A stretch of DNA of 64,000 bases, taken from the NCBI RefSeq assembly GCF_000499845.2, contig NC_023749.2, positions 19,039,138-19,103,137 on the forward strand. The letters run 5' to 3'. Positions within the stretch are counted from its first letter, which is position 1; every line of letters begins with the position of its first letter. This stretch comes from Phaseolus vulgaris. Lineage: Eukaryota; Streptophyta; Magnoliopsida; Fabales; Fabaceae. Below are positions 1-10,499 of the stretch, piece by piece. The notes under the pieces were generated by a model, which ran no database searches, was not told the origin of the DNA, and saw nothing but the letters and a program-made list of their open reading frames with translations. The position numbers and the translations under genes were made by a program.

Positions 1-103
1 TCACATACACACAAATCACTTGAATAAATTGAAATCTAAAGATTTAGTTTCTGGTTTACCTAACATTAAATTTCCGGACAACAGGCTTTGTGATGCTTGT
101 GTG

Positions 104-108
104 AAAGG
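104..108 (+). repeat. Target-site duplication AAAGG, left copy
   Basis: Five bases immediately before the TG end of the solo LTR; identical to 1306-1310. Confidence 0.9.
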
Positions 109-1305
109 TGTACCGTCCCGTATCCGGGCGTTGACAAAGTCAAGGTCAAAGTCAACACCTGGAGTCCAAGTCAACACAAGGCGTTGCCTAGGTGAAGAGA
201 CGCCAAGTGCCAGCGTCGCCAAGAAGAAGTGTCGCCAAGGCAAGGCGTCGCCTAGGTGAAGGCGTCGCCCAACCAGGGCGTCGCCAAGGTCAAATATCAC
301 TAAGGCAAGGCAATCACAGTGTGGTTCCCCGATACCCATGGGCAGGAAAGACCATGGAGGGAGCGACGCCGTGAAAGGCCTCAGGTCCCGATGATCCGGG
401 GTAGTGATAAAGAGAAGAGAAAGGTGGCTTCAAGGCCATAGTGACAGCACCAGTGTAGGGCAGCCTGACTTGTGAAGTACCCCTGCCGCCCCAGAGACGC
501 CTTTAGGACAGATACGACGCAAGAGGAGGGTCACGCCCAGGGTAGCCGGGTGCAGGGTATGAGAGGAAGGCAGATACACTCTCAAAGTGAGTGACTAGAT
601 GATTGGGGCACCAGGCACCCAAAAAGTCACCCCTTGTGCAGTAGCACTCCCAGGCAGGAGGACTCACACGTAGAAACGCCCCCAGATGGGGTCATGGCGT
701 CGTGAGGCCCTCCACGTGTACGACAGCCAGGTCAGAATAGAAACACCCTTTAGTCAGGTACCAGGTAATTAAAGTCATTCAATACAGTTTCTGTTTCGAG
801 CGTTTCAGGTACTATAAAGGCTCCCAAGCGTTTCAACGTCTTAAATGCGCTACGTTTTCTAATCAGACGCCTTAATTAAGTGCGTTACATTTTATATTAA
901 AAGCGCTTTAAGGCGCTTTAAATGCCTTGGGTAGTTTAAATAGCGCTGGGAATGTTGGAAACAGGGTTGGAACTTTTGGCAAATTTCCCAGAAACTCTCT
1001 AGTTGCTTGCTCGAGCCTTGAGGTTACGCACAAGGGACTAGGGAAAGATTTTTGCTAGAAGGAGAAATAGACACTAAACACAGTTTCCTTTTACCACCTT
1101 CAAAGTGTCATACGCGGTACTCCGATACGGAGGTGCATAGTTTTTGGTGTTTCTTGCTGGCTGACTTGAGCGTCGGAGTGCAAACGGCCGTTAGGGCGCC
1201 CTTTTGTCCTTCTTTGCAGGATTACACAGGTAACTAGTGGGAAGGAGTCCCTAGCTGACGGTTGAGATCGCGCACGAAGACGTCCCAGGTCAACCGGACG
1301 GAACA
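109..1305 (+). mobile_element. Solo LTR, probably Ty3/gypsy, inserted in copia pol
   Basis: The inserted block begins TGTACCG and ends GGAACA, so it has TG...CA termini, and it is flanked by perfect 5-bp duplications AAAGG at 104-108 and 1306-1310. Removing the block and one duplication would restore the pol frame seen in the copy at 60400. It is 1197 bp, has no coding capacity and no internal primer-binding site, which fits a solo LTR left by LTR-LTR recombination. A TATA-like ACTATAAAGG lies near 811. Positions 179-300 are rich in GGCGTCGCC-type repeats. Both ends resemble those of the solo LTR at 25742-26842 in the opposite orientation, suggesting related families. Assignment to Ty3/gypsy is inference from LTR length and base composition. 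Confidence 0.9.
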
Positions 1306-1310
1306 AAAGG
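1306..1310 (+). repeat. Target-site duplication AAAGG, right copy
   Basis: Five bases immediately after the CA end of the solo LTR; pairs with 104-108. Confidence 0.9.
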
Positions 1311-3912
1311 TAAACAAATCAAATCCTCTTTCAAGTTAAAGGATATTGTCTCTACAAAAAATCCATTGGATGTGTTACATATGGACTTATTTGGTCCATC
1401 TAGAGTTGCTAGCTTGGCTGGAAATCTGTATGCTTTAGTTGTTGTGGATGATTACTCTAGATTTACATGGACTTTATTTCTTGCACATAAACATGATGCT
1501 TACACTGCCTTTAAGAAATTAGCAAAAATTCTGCAAAATGAAAATGGTTGCTACATAAAATCAATTCGAAGTGATCATGGGGGAGAGTTTCAGAATGCTA
1601 GATTTGAGAGGTTCTGTGAGAAGCATGGGATAGCACATACCTTTTCAGCCCCTAGGACACCTCAACAAAATGGTGTAGTTGAAAGGAAAAACAGATCATT
1701 AGAGGAACTAGCTAGAACTATGTTAAATGAATCTAAGCTTCCTAAGTATTTTTGGGCTGATGCAGTTTATACTGCAACTTATGTGTTAAATAGAACCCTA
1801 ATAAGACCTATTCTTAAGAAAACCCCATATGAATTGTATAAGGGCAGAAAACCTAGTGTGAGCCACCTTAGGGTATTTGGGTGTAAATGCTTTGTATTGA
1901 ATAATGGCAAAGAAAATCTTGGTAAGTTTGATGCTAAATTTGATGAAGGTGTGCACATTGGTTATGCTTTGAATGGTCATGCATATAGAGTCTTCAATAA
2001 AAGGTTGTTTATAGTAGAAGAATCAATGCATGTTGCTTTTGATGAAACTGATCATAGCATATCTAAAACTGCTGCTGATGACCTTGATAGTATTGAATTT
2101 AAATCTGTTTTAAATCAAAATGAATCGATTCATTTTGATATTGCTGATACACATGCTATACAAGAATCTACTGCAGCTGCAGGTTTGCCAAAAGAGTGGA
2201 AAACCCCAAGAGACTTAACCCTTGATAATGTCATTGGGAACATTGAGAAAGGAGTGTCAACTAGAAAATCCTTGAACAATTTCTGTGAAGCAATGGCCTT
2301 TGTATCTCAAGTTGAACCCAAGAATCTGAATGAAGCTCTCAAGGACAGCAACTGGATTTTAGCTATGCAAGAGGAACTGGATCAATTTGCTCTTAATGAG
2401 GTCTGGACTCTTGTACCTAGAATACCTGAGATGAATATAATTGGGACAAAATGGGTATTTAGAAACAAGATGGATGAGCATGGAGTGATCACCAGAAACA
2501 AGGCTAGGCTAGTAGCTAAAGGGTACAATCAAGAAGAAGGGATAGACTATGATGAGACCTATGCACCAGTGGCTCGGTTAGAAGCTGTTAGATTGCTGCT
2601 TGCCTTCTCCTGCATCAAAGGGTTCAAGCTGTTTCAAATGGATGTGAAGAGTGCCTTTCTAAATGGTTATATAAATGAAGAGGTATTTGTTTCACAACCA
2701 CCAGGTTTTGAAGACCATCAACATCCAGAATATGTGTTCAAACTCAAAAAGGCTCTCTATGGACTCAAGCAAGCTCCTAGGCTTGGTATGAGAGGCTAAG
2801 TGATTTTCTCACCTCACAAGGCTATGACAGAGGCACATCAGATAAGACCTTGTTCATTAAGAAGAAAGGAGATGACTCAATTCTAGTACAAGTATATGTG
2901 GGTGACATCATTTTTGGATCAAACAATGGAGAATTGTGTGAAGCTTTCGTGAAAGTCATGAAGAATGAGTTTGAAATGTCAATGATGGGTGAGTTGAACT
3001 ATTTTCTAGGCTTGCAGGTCAAAAAACTCAAGGATCGCATTTTCTTAAATCAAGCTAAGTATTGCAAGGATCTGCTGAAGAAATTTGAAATGGACAAGTG
3101 TAAACCAATCAGCACACCCTTCTCAACAAGCTGTCATTTGGATCATGATGAAGCTGGAATTTCTGTTGATGAAACCAAATACAGAGGACTCATAGGATCA
3201 CTGCTGTATCTCACTGCCAGCAGGCCAGACATAATGTTTGTAGTGTGCATGTGTGCTAGGTTTCAATCTGCTCCTAAAGAATCACACTACAATGCTGCCA
3301 AAAGGATTTTGAAGTATTTGCAAGGAACTAAAGAAGTTGGCTTGTGGTATCCAGGTAATATTTCATTAAGTTTAACTGGATATTCTGATTCAGAGTTTGC
3401 AGGTTGCAAAATTGATAGGAAGAGCACAAGTGGAACCTGTCATTTGCTAGGATCAAGCTTGATCTCATGGCAATGCAAAAAGCAGGCTTGTGTAGCTCTC
3501 TCCACTGCTGAAGCAGAATACATTGCAGCAAGGAGTTGCTGTGCTCAAACTATATGGCTAAGAAAACAATTAAATGATTTTGGTATCTTACTTAACCATA
3601 TACCTCTGCTTTGTGATAATACAAGTGCAATCAACTTAACCAAAAATTCTGTCATGCATTCAAGAACCAAACACATTGAAATTAGGCATCATTTTCTAAG
3701 GGAACACATATCTAATGGAACATGTGAGATTAAGTTCATTGGTACCGATTTACAACTTGCTGATTTGTTCACAAAACCATTAGCCAAAGATAGGTTTAAT
3801 TTTCTGCTTAATGAATTGGGTATTATAAATGTCAATTGTGCCTAGCAGTGAAAAATTAAATCTGTTTATTCGTAATTGAATGTGTTTATTTTCTGTACTG
3901 ATATGCATTTAT

Positions 3913-3928
3913 GACTAGGAAAGAGAAA
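3913..3928 (+). promoter_or_regulatory. Conserved 16-nt motif after pol
   Basis: GACTAGGAAAGAGAAA lies 68 bases after the pol stop and is identical to 63008-63023, which lies 62 bases after the pol stop of the other copy. The rest of the spacer is much less conserved. The function is unknown; an RNA-processing or packaging signal is possible. Confidence 0.55.
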
Positions 3929-4161
3929 TTTTGATCTTTGACTGCTTGACTAACCTAGTGGGCATTAACCTCTATACCTTTGACGGTTTTGGTCATGGTT
4001 ATGTAACCGATTTGATGGTTTGGGTGCTCAATAAAGGTATGAATTGTGTGCATCGTGACCCTAAATATTTGCTGCATATTTTCAAAGATTCTCTGCACAA
4101 ATTCAGAGCATAAAATCTTCATGCATATCCACTCATAACTGCCGTATCAACCCATTCATTT

Positions 4162-4169
4162 TATATAAA
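4162..4169 (+). promoter_or_regulatory. TATA-like box upstream of third ORF
   Basis: TATATAAA is located 84 bases before the ATG of the third ORF. The same octamer precedes the third ORF of the other copy (63329-63336). This suggests an internal promoter, unproven; AT-rich DNA makes chance matches common. Confidence 0.4.
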
Positions 4170-4252
4170 TCTATGTGAATATCTTCTACCCACATTGGCT
4201 ACCTATTCTCTGTTCTCACCATTTGAAACAAGAGAAAAATTCTGGTTCAACC

Positions 4253-4591
4253 ATGACTTCTTCTTCAAAGAAACAGAAAAATAAGGGCAAGCAAACCACC
4301 TTTCAAGGTGTGCTAGAAGGTTGGTTCGCTGGAAATGAAGAAGCAATCAATGCCTACATTCACGAGACAAGCAGAAAGCAGATTAATATACCCAAGGTGC
4401 TGGATTTCAACTGGCTGAAATCTGAAAAATTGGAAGAAACAAGGGCTGTGTTGAAGCACCAGAAACTGAAAAAGCTGCTGGAATTAACGGGTAATGTATA
4501 TCCTGACTTGGTTAAGGGAGTGGGCTTTTTGCTGAGTAACTCACCTTATAACCACTGGCCATGTGATAAGAACAAGCATAAGTTTTCTTAA
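4253..4591 (+). pseudogene. Sirevirus third ORF (envelope-like/unknown), truncated
   Basis: The frame from ATG 4253 encodes 112 residues. About the first 85 align with the third ORF at 63513-64000: a Ser/Lys-rich start, a GWFAGNEEA-type motif, HETSRKQ, PKVL and GNVYPDLVK. After VYPDLVKG (about 4514) the two copies diverge and this frame runs into unrelated sequence to a stop at 4591, so the gene is a deletion or recombination product. No signal peptide or membrane helix is visible in the conserved part. ORFs at this position in soybean SIRE1 have been called envelope-like; whether this family is homologous to those is unproven. In many plant genomes such ORFs are labelled only as putative plant transposon proteins. 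Confidence 0.75.
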
Positions 4592-6008
4592 ATTGTTTTT
4601 CACATGTTTTACAAAAAACACGTTTACTCCATAAAAATAAATTTGTTCTTTCCTAAATAAACAAATTCATTTTTAAACTGATGCCTTGGCTAAGTCTTGT
4701 GAAAATTAGATTGTGTGCATCATGTATTTTGACTTAGTCTTCTACCTTTCAAAACGATTGTGTTTAAATAGTTAAGTTTTTCTGTTTTCGTTTTGAAAAA
4801 TAAATCTGTTCATCTGTAAATGAATAGATTCATTTTGTCTCTGGTGCCATATCTAACTTAAACGTTTTTCAGTTTTATCTCTGCACCAGAATGGTTGACT
4901 AAGTCTCCTCACTTAACAAATTCTCTAACTGCTTTTGAAAATAAATTTGTTCATTTTATTTTCAATTTGTTCATTTTATAACAGCTTTAACTGTTTTTCA
5001 AAATTCTGTTATAAGTTGGTTTTCAATAAAATGAAAACTTGTTTCTGAGTTTAAACATCGTTCATACTTTTGTAAAAACAAGTTTTACAGCAGAGAATTA
5101 AGAGTTTACAAAGGATTAGCATTTGTTCTTCAAAGATTTCGAAAATCACAAAGTGTTTGTTCTTGGTTTGGTTCCAAAAGCTTGGTGTGAGGTGCTACTA
5201 TTGTTCTAGCAATCTTGCCTACTAGTTTAAGGCAGATCTTTGTATCCTCAATCAGGTGTAGTCGTTTCACTTTTCATTTCTTGTAACAGTTTGGTTGAAC
5301 ATTCTTCTTGATAGGTTTTCTTGAAGAGTGTGTGTGAGCTGAAATAGGTTTTTTCAGCAAGAGTACCTAAGTTCTTATAGGTTTCAAGAACAGTGGGAAT
5401 TGTGTTTGTTTGTATTGCGATTTAGTGAATTTCACCTTGGTTTAGGTGAAGACTAGATGTAGCTCAGTTGAGTGAACCAGTATAACTGCCCTGTGTTCAT
5501 TCTGTCTCAATCTCTGCAATTAAGTTTCTGCATAATTGATAAAACAACAAAGAAATAAATCTGTTCAATTAAAAATAAATCTGTTCTTTCTGGGCACGGT
5601 TCATATTGTTCTTAATTTCTGGAAAACTGGTTGATTTCAATAAGAACTCTTATAATCTGTTAAAAGCCATTAGAACAGGTTGATTGTAATAGATCACCCA
5701 TTAAACTGTCAAGCCATTAATTGAACCCTAATCACGTGCTTGAAATTGAAGGTTGTTGTTTTGGTGATTCACTGTTTTTCGTTCTAATATCAGTGTGTGT
5801 GCATCTGGAAAATCTATTTGCATAATCTTGTGATTAACGTTGCTGTATAAACGTTCTTCAAACACACAAACAGTGCCAAAATAAATCTGTTCATTTTCAC
5901 ATAAATCAATTTATTTTCTGTAAACTGTGTTAAACATTGTTTCTGCGAGAAATTTTTAAAAGGTCAATTCACCCCCCCTCTTGAACTTTGGCACTATTAA
6001 ACCCAACA
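4592..6008 (+). repeat. 3' LTR of left Sirevirus-like element (start unresolved)
   Basis: The end is clear: a C-rich block (about 5970-5980) then ...CCCAACA at 6008, as in the other LTRs of this group. It also holds the shared LTR core with GATGTAGCTC and GAGTGAACCAGTATAA (about 5455-5493). By analogy with the 1454-bp LTR at 56646-58099 the start should lie between about 4510 and 4650, but I cannot identify the TG end with certainty. No genes. Confidence 0.7.
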
Positions 6009-7281
6009 CTTCATTCACTAGACAATAGATTAAATTAGAAACATATGATGCTTCTAACTCCAAATGTAGCAAGATATAAATGCAATCAATTTTCGGGATA
6101 AACAACTATAACAATGAAATGACAATTTTAGTAAGGAATCTTTTATCATATTCTCATATGTAAGTGTTTTCTCTCAATTTCCACTAAGTCTTAATAAATC
6201 ATAGTTGCTCTTCATTCATGTCACAATCACATCGGAAACATCAATCTTAAGTTCTTTTACAAGGTTGTAATGAGGTTGGATTACAAAAAATATTGGTTTT
6301 TTTAGATAACAAAATACATACTTTAAAAGAAGAAAAACATACCTTCAATTCAAATACAATTACATTTGTGGTATCCAATTACCAATTTCTCTTAACACTT
6401 CCCCCATTTTCGTTTCGTATCATCGATTGATCATAATTTTTTTTTTAAGGAGAATAGAAATAGATTATTCCTATTTCAAACAAAATGAACTATTTAAACT
6501 TAAAATATTAAAAACAACCAACACCAACCATCCTCTTTTCTATATATAAATTGCATCTATGTTCTCATTCCCTAAGATGGCATATGTAGGAAAATATACC
6601 ATTTAAGGTTCAAGATGCAATAAAAAAAATCTTGGCTCAAAAGGGCTATCACAAAAATTTAATCAATTTAAATAAAGGTTGGTTATTTGGCTCTGAGTTT
6701 TCTAATTCATATTTATTCAAATGTCTTAATCATTTCCATGTTCTTTTGTTATATAACATAATAAAAAATCAGTCAACCACAATTGTCAATTCATCAGTTA
6801 AACTCTCAAACTGTTTTATGTTCACACACTGACTTGGGCTATTTGGTATAATTCCTCACTTGCTTGTCATTCATTATTCGAACTAATCATCCTACTCAAT
6901 TTTCATGCAACAACATCTCAACTCAATTCATGTATGGATTCAACATAATTCCCTTTTCAACCCTTGTCCAGATCACTTACATTATTCTAATTTTCAAACA
7001 CAAAGTCTAATTTATAACTTCCCACAAGTCAAGAAATACTATTCCATTCCTCAAAATAGACCTACCAAATATATTAAGAAAAACAAAAGTACATAAAAAA
7101 TAAATTAAAATACTAGAAGGCCTAAACACTTAAACATTAGAAAAATAAGAAAACTAGAAAAACTAACAAAATAAGAAAAATCAAAAGAACTAGAAATAAA
7201 TAAGAAAACTAGAAAAATAAGACAAATAAAAGAAAAATGAAAAGAACAATAAAAAATAATAAATAATAAAACCATGCCCTT
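6009..7281. other. AT-rich DNA without recognisable gene
   Basis: Short open frames at 6632-6832 and 6905-7096 show no recognisable domain. Positions 7085-7270 are A-rich low-complexity sequence (AAATAAGAAAA-type repeats). I see no RNA gene or TIR. Confidence 0.6.
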
Positions 7282-7494
7282 TTAATCTCCTTGAAGCAGT
7301 TCATCCAATTCAGTGTCAAATTTTTCATCTACATTTGTAGATGGACCTGTTGCACCTCCATCTGTTCCATAATTAAAATAATTCCTAGCCTCAACTATTG
7401 GACTTGCCCCCCAAGAAAAGAATACTTGTCCACAAGGCATGCAACATACGATCTGAACTGATCCGGGGTCATAAAACTTGGTTTCACAACACAA
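7282..7494 (-). other. Small open frame downstream of Athila-like pol remnant
   Basis: A 70-residue frame with Cys pairs near the start and an acidic end (DEKFDTELDELLQGD). I do not recognise the family. Its position just after the pol remnant suggests it belongs to the same element. It may be non-coding. Confidence 0.3.
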
Positions 7495-7589
7495 TACATA
7501 TAATAACTAAAACATAACAAACCAAAGAACATATAAATCAAGAAAAACAAAAACAAAACCTAAAAATTCTAAAAACAAAATATTGGACT

Positions 7590-8017
7590 GCCTCCTAGAA
7601 AACGCTTGTTTAACGTCATATAGCTTGATGTCTGTTTCAATTACGGAGGATGAGTCCTTGGTTTCAACATATTCGTAGTTACAACTTTAGTTTTCTGGAA
7701 TATGGACTTTCAATTTCAACAGTTCCATTGGTCTTGATTTCCTTGACAACCCACAAACTTGACCATTTTGTCTTTAATCTTCTAGGGGGGAATTTTATCT
7801 TGGAGCTACCTAACATAACTGGTTGACAAAGTTTAAGCTCATATTTCATTATGATTGTGTCTTGGTGAACCTTTTCTCCCTCCTTTATGCATGATGCAAA
7901 TAACTTATTACCCTTAAGTTTCTTTTCCACAAATTTAGGAACATCATTTTTCTCTTCTTTAAATCCTTGGGGAATAAAATAATTTAGAGCTTTCTCAAAC
8001 ATATTTAAAGTGAGCAA
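7590..8017 (-). pseudogene. Integrase C-terminus and 3' junction of Athila-like element
   Basis: The frame 8017-7679 ends with RRLKTKWSSLWVVKEIKTNG and GTVEIESP, which match the C-terminal SRW-GPF-V-E module of gypsy integrases. Just downstream (about 7635-7590) the minus strand encodes a DVKQA...RRQ-type stretch that commonly follows pol in Athila elements. The beginning of this frame is unrelated spacer joined by the internal deletion. Confidence 0.7.
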
Positions 8018-8425
8018 CTACATTTTAGTTTCAGAAAAGGCTTCATTTGATGCATATATTCTTAGACAATCTTTCCTTTCATTGGAAGGTTGCAAAATCT
8101 CAAAAACATTAAAAGCCACCTCATCATTTTGAGCTCTCACTTTAAGATTTTCATCATCCACATCAATAATAACTCTAGTAGTTTTCATAAAAGGTTTGCA
8201 AAGTATCAAAGGAACCTCTTTGTCTTCTTCTATGTCCATCACAACAAAATTCACAGGAAATATGAATTTGTCCACCTTGACAAGAACGTCTTTAACCACA
8301 CCATACATATATTTAATTGATTTATCAGTTAACTATAGTGTCATCCTGGTGGTTTTAACCTCCAAATCACCTATCCTTTTCAGCATAGCCAAGGACATTA
8401 AATTGATGCTAGCCCCTAAATACAA
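8018..8425 (-). pseudogene. Aspartic protease of Athila-like element (degenerate)
   Basis: The frame carries GVVKDVLVKVDKFIFPVNF and VVMDIEEDKEVPLIL, typical of the retropepsin region between gag and RT in Athila-type elements. The active-site loop upstream reads YLGASINLM where the family has DLGAS, so the catalytic Asp is lost. A TAG stop follows at about 8335 within the TLQL-type segment. About 96 residues stay open from 8308. Confidence 0.85.
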
Positions 8426-8879
8426 TAAAGCCTTTTTCACATATAAAGCACCTATGATTACAGGAATAGTAAAACTTCCCGGATCCTTAGAATTTAAGGG
8501 CAAGGATTTCTAAATAATAGCACTGCAATCGACATCCAACTCTATATTCTCTTTCTCTATTAATTTCCTTCATAAATTTTGCATATGCCAGCATTTTCTC
8601 TAAAGCCTTTGCAAATGGAATATTAATATGCAAACTCTTAAAAATCTACTGAAATCTAGCAAATTGCCTTTCTTTATCTCTTCTTGAAGGAGCATGATGA
8701 TAGGTATATTCCTTATGGGAACACCTATGTCTTTATTTTCACTATTTTTTTTTCTTTCCAAAATTTTTATTCTTTTTTTCGTTTTTCTTCTCTATATGTA
8801 CACTCTTTTCTTTTTTTCTTCTTCACCTCCTCACACTCATTTTTCTCTTCCTCATTTTCATATTTTCTCTCTTCATGAT

Positions 8880-10086
8880 CAACTAAATTATCACTGATCT
8901 CTCTCCTACTACTATACGACTTCTAGTGGTAATTGGATTGCAATTCTCCTTGGGGTTGGTCTGTGTATTTACTGAGAATTGACCACTCTGTTGGTCTGCC
9001 AACTGTTTAGCAAGTTGTCCCACTTGTGTCTCCAAGTTTTTTTATCGAACTTTTAGTATTTATCTTATTAGCCAATGAAGCTTGCATAAATTTCTCCTAG
9101 GTATCCTCCAATTTGCTCGTTCTCTTTTAAATTTAAGGATAAAGTGCTTGTTGTTGGTACAAGCATTGCCTATTAAATGGACCAACATCTTGCTTCCATC
9201 CAAATCCATGATTCTAATTGCTCTTGCAACCTTGAGACATATTATTATGGTAATTATTGGAGAAGCCACCTTGCCTTCCTTGATTACTCATGTAATGGAC
9301 ATCTTCTTCAGATGGATTATTATGAAAAGAATAGTGCCAATTTGGATGGTCACCTCCATAAAAATCACATTTCATGGATTGAGTCTGACTCTGATAGAAC
9401 TTGTAATTTTTCCGATAACTTAGACATCTGCTTAATCAATGCTTCAATCTACTATGTCAAAATTTTGTTTTGAGCCAAAATTGCATGTGAAGTATTAGAA
9501 TCCAACACCCATTTCTTTTGCATGGTTTGTCTATTTTGTTGAGCTTGATAATTAGTTGATGTTAGTGCATTAATAATCCTAGTTTCCTGTTCCACATTGA
9601 CAACCATCATGTACTACCACCAGTTGTTGCATCCAGAATCATCTTTGTGTCAGGTATGAGTCCATTGTGGAAGATGTTCAGTTGAACAATATCTTCAAAT
9701 ATGTGATTTGGATATCTTCTTAGCATTACTTTAAATCTCTTCTAAACTTCACAAAATGGTTCATCTGGTCCTTTTTTAAACATAGAGATGCCAGACTTTG
9801 CTTTGATGTAACGGGAGAGTGGAAAAAATCTCTGTAAGAACTTCTCCTTTACATCCTTCCAATTGGCGAGGCTGGGATTTGTATCTGACTTGAGCCATTC
9901 TTTTGTTTTACATGTTAATGAAAAAGGAAATAAACGCAAATAAAAAGATTCAATATCACCTTCTTGGAAGCCCATTGTTCCAGCCAGTTCATAGAATGTA
10001 GAGAGATGCGTATACGGATCTTCATGGTCCATCCCAGTAAATTGATGAGTGCTAATCAAATTGAGAAAAGTTGGCTTTATCTCCAC
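8880..10086 (-). pseudogene. gag of Athila-like element (degenerate)
   Basis: 9742-10086 encodes a recognisable Retrotrans_gag segment (FTGMDHEDPYTHLSTFYELA, then FPFSLTCKTKEWL and KFLQRFFPLSR). Further downstream on the minus strand, at about 9060-8930, another frame carries LETQVGQLAKQLADQQ, a hallmark of the gag tail of this lineage, followed by an NPKENCNPITTRS-like stretch. The parts lie in different frames separated by stops, so the gene is dead. Its original role is the capsid-like structural protein. Confidence 0.85.
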
Positions 10087-10110
10087 AGACTTGATTGTTG
10101 AACAAGGAAG

Positions 10111-10499
10111 CTTTGATGATTTTCAAATTTGCCATGCTGTGTGCCTAGTTAGGTAAATTTTGTATTGTTAATTTGCATCCAATTATGATACAAGTTAATC
10201 TGATTTGTAATCTCCTTTAAATGTTTTATTTTTCAAATTTGTGTTTATTTTAATTAGTTCATTCGTATTTTAATCAGTTGAAATAACTTCTGTTTAAGTC
10301 TGATGACTACAACAAGTATTTTAACATATTGATTTATCGTATCAACCAATTCAAAATACTTAAAGCTTTTTAAAGAATTTAAAAATGATTTGTTTTCTTT
10401 TTGTCTTTTCTGTTAAGTGAAATCAATCAATTATTTTGATGAATGAACTAGTTTTTTGTATGGTGATTTCAACAACAAATGAAAAGAATTAGTTAGTTT
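10111..10499. other. AT-rich spacer between Athila-like and CACTA remnants
   Basis: No open frame, TIR or LTR end recognised. The 3' TIR of the neighbouring CACTA element (CACTAGTG on +) is absent here, so that element is truncated or its end has decayed. Confidence 0.5.

Larger units (their letters stand above)
1..3845 (+). pseudogene. Sirevirus-like pol: pre-integrase, integrase, RT, RNase H (broken)
   Basis: Residues before 108 match the GAG-pre-integrase domain (CDAC zinc ligands visible), and the frame resumes after the solo LTR at 1311. The integrase core shows D in MDLFGP, D in SDHGGE and E in GVVERKN, so the DDE triad is present. RT follows from about 2300 and RNase H/3' end (HIEIRHHFLREH, ADLFTKPLA) to the stop at 3843-3845. 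Comparison with the second copy places a 1-bp deletion near 2783, just after the conserved GLKQAPR; it ends one frame at 2799, and reading resumes in another frame by 2850. The RT YVDD box reads YVGD (GGT at 2901-2903). Role in an intact element: integration and reverse transcription in virus-like particles. Confidence 0.92.
1..6008 (+). mobile_element. Sirevirus-like Ty1/copia element, 5' part outside window
   Basis: The order integrase, reverse transcriptase, RNase H, spacer, third ORF, LTR is that of Sirevirus-type copia elements. Protein similarity to the second copy at 56646-64000 is high throughout. The internal region enters the window inside the GAG-pre-integrase zinc region, so gag, protease and the 5' LTR lie to the left. 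The 3' LTR ends in CA at 6007-6008 after a C-run block that matches the end of the other LTRs here. The element is dead: solo-LTR insertion at 109-1305, a 1-bp deletion near 2783, an RT active-site change at 2901-2903 and a truncated third ORF. The right target-site copy should begin CTTCA at 6009, but the left flank is not visible. Confidence 0.9.
7282..10110 (-). mobile_element. Athila-like Ty3/gypsy remnant with internal deletion
   Basis: Read on the minus strand the order is gag (10086 to about 8900), protease (about 8425 to 8018), then directly the C-terminal end of integrase (about 7850 to 7600). RT, RNase H and the integrase core are missing, so the element suffered a large internal deletion. 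Stops and frameshifts occur throughout. No LTR pair was identified around it. It abuts the truncated end of the CACTA element at about 10500. Confidence 0.85.

Noticed and set aside
4175..4252. Upstream extension of the third ORF frame to 4175
   Set aside because: It starts at a non-ATG codon and has no counterpart in the copy at 63513, where the protein starts with MASSS matching MTSSS at 4253.
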